A DNA stretch of 5,826 nucleotides, taken from assembly GCA_000431155.1 (NCBI GenBank), contig HF985638.1, positions 1 through 5,826 on the forward strand. The letters are read 5' to 3'. A program made the translations under genes and the position numbers. The first letter of the stretch is position 1. The number at the start of each line of letters is the position of its first letter. Below, piece by piece: positions 5,377 through 5,826 of this stretch. The stretch comes from Bacteroides sp. CAG:927. GTDB lineage: Bacteria > Bacteroidota > Bacteroidia > Bacteroidales > Muribaculaceae. The notes below the pieces were generated by a model. The model was not told the origin of the DNA. It saw only the letters and a program-made list of their open reading frames with translations, and did not search any database.

Positions 5377-5826
5377 TTATTTCAAGTTGTTGATATCGAT
5401 AACTTTGGGATTCTGAGCAGCGTGGGGATGGTTTGCGCCATTGTACACGTGCATATTCTCAATGAGGCGACGGCCCAGACGGTTTTTGGGAAGCATGCCT
5501 TTCATCACCTTAATATATAAGGGGTGATAGCCGGGTTTGAGATGCTTGTTGAATGACTTCTTCATGAGCACCTCAGGAGTGGTGACACGCTGTCCGCCGG
5601 GATAGCCGGTGTATGAGAGATATTCACGATCTGTCATCTTTTTGCCGGTGAGCACGACTTTGTCGGCATTGATGATGATGACATTGTCGCCACACTCCAC
5701 ATTGGGAGAGTAGCAGGGCTTGTATTTGCCGCGAAGAATTTTGGCAACTTTAGCGCACAGACGACCAAGAACCTGGCCGGTGGCATCAATTACCACCCAC
5801 TCGCGCTCGATTGACTGAGCGTTGGG
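5377..5826 (-). CDS. rplM: Large subunit ribosomal protein L13 (uL13), 5' end cut by the window
   Basis: L13 is an early-assembling 50S protein that binds 23S rRNA. The frame stays open to the last base of the window, giving 149 residues that begin PNAQSIEREWVVIDATGQVL. Landmarks are GQVLGRLCAKVAKILRGK (17-34 of the visible part), CGDNVIIINADKVVLTGKK (45-63), YLSYTGYPGG (69-78) and the signature VMKGMLPKNRLGRR (107-120), ending KVIDINNLK. A GTG at 5796 could be read as a start, but the residues before it (EREW) match the family, so the true start lies beyond 5826, probably about ten codons away. It is the first visible gene of the rplM-rpsI-rpsB-tsf operon; the promoter must be outside the window. 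Confidence 0.97.
   Translation of the reverse strand, partial: PNAQSIEREWVVIDATGQVLGRLCAKVAKILRGKYKPCYSPNVECGDNVIIINADKVVLTGKKMTDREYLSYTGYPGGQRVTTPEVLMKKSFNKHLKPGYHPLYIKVMKGMLPKNRLGRRLIENMHVYNGANHPHAAQNPKVIDINNLK

Noticed and set aside
5377..5796. GTG at 5796 as the rplM start
   Set aside because: The frame continues upstream as PNAQSIEREW, which matches L13 proteins, so the gene is cut by the window edge instead.

Overview
The window looks like a piece of a Bacteroidales chromosome, most likely from a Muribaculaceae-type gut commensal. The evidence is the gene order rplM-rpsI-rpsB-tsf, protein sequences of Bacteroidetes type (for example EF-Ts starting MAVTMAEITKLR), the lack of Shine-Dalgarno sequences before every start, two promoters of the Bacteroidetes form (TTTG, 19-20 bases, TAnnTTTG), and a secreted GH92 mannosidase. 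The family-level placement is an inference; the order-level one is firmer.

Layout, left to right. Bases 1-106 hold no gene I can support, apart from a promoter and a small inverted repeat at the right end. A plus-strand gene for a YraN/UPF0102 nuclease-fold protein follows (148-519). It converges, across 22 bases, on a minus-strand gene for a periplasmic GH92 alpha-mannosidase (542-2839). Upstream of the mannosidase, still on the minus strand, is a translation operon read from right to left: rplM (L13, 5' end cut by the window edge), rpsI (S9), a 120-base leader, rpsB (S2) and tsf (EF-Ts). A strong hairpin ends tsf, and its T-rich tail overlaps the promoter of the mannosidase gene.

How the genes work together. 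L13, S9, S2 and EF-Ts all serve ribosome assembly and elongation and are probably one transcription unit, possibly with separate control in the rpsB leader. The mannosidase belongs to glycan breakdown. It shares no function with the ribosomal genes, has its own promoter, and has no SusC/SusD genes beside it in this window. The YraN gene also has its own promoter.

I found no new biological system here. The points most worth a second look are the near-leaderless mannosidase message predicted from a perfect promoter match, the interlocking of that promoter with the tsf terminator, the structured rpsB leader, and the repetitive Ala/Pro/Glu tail of S2.
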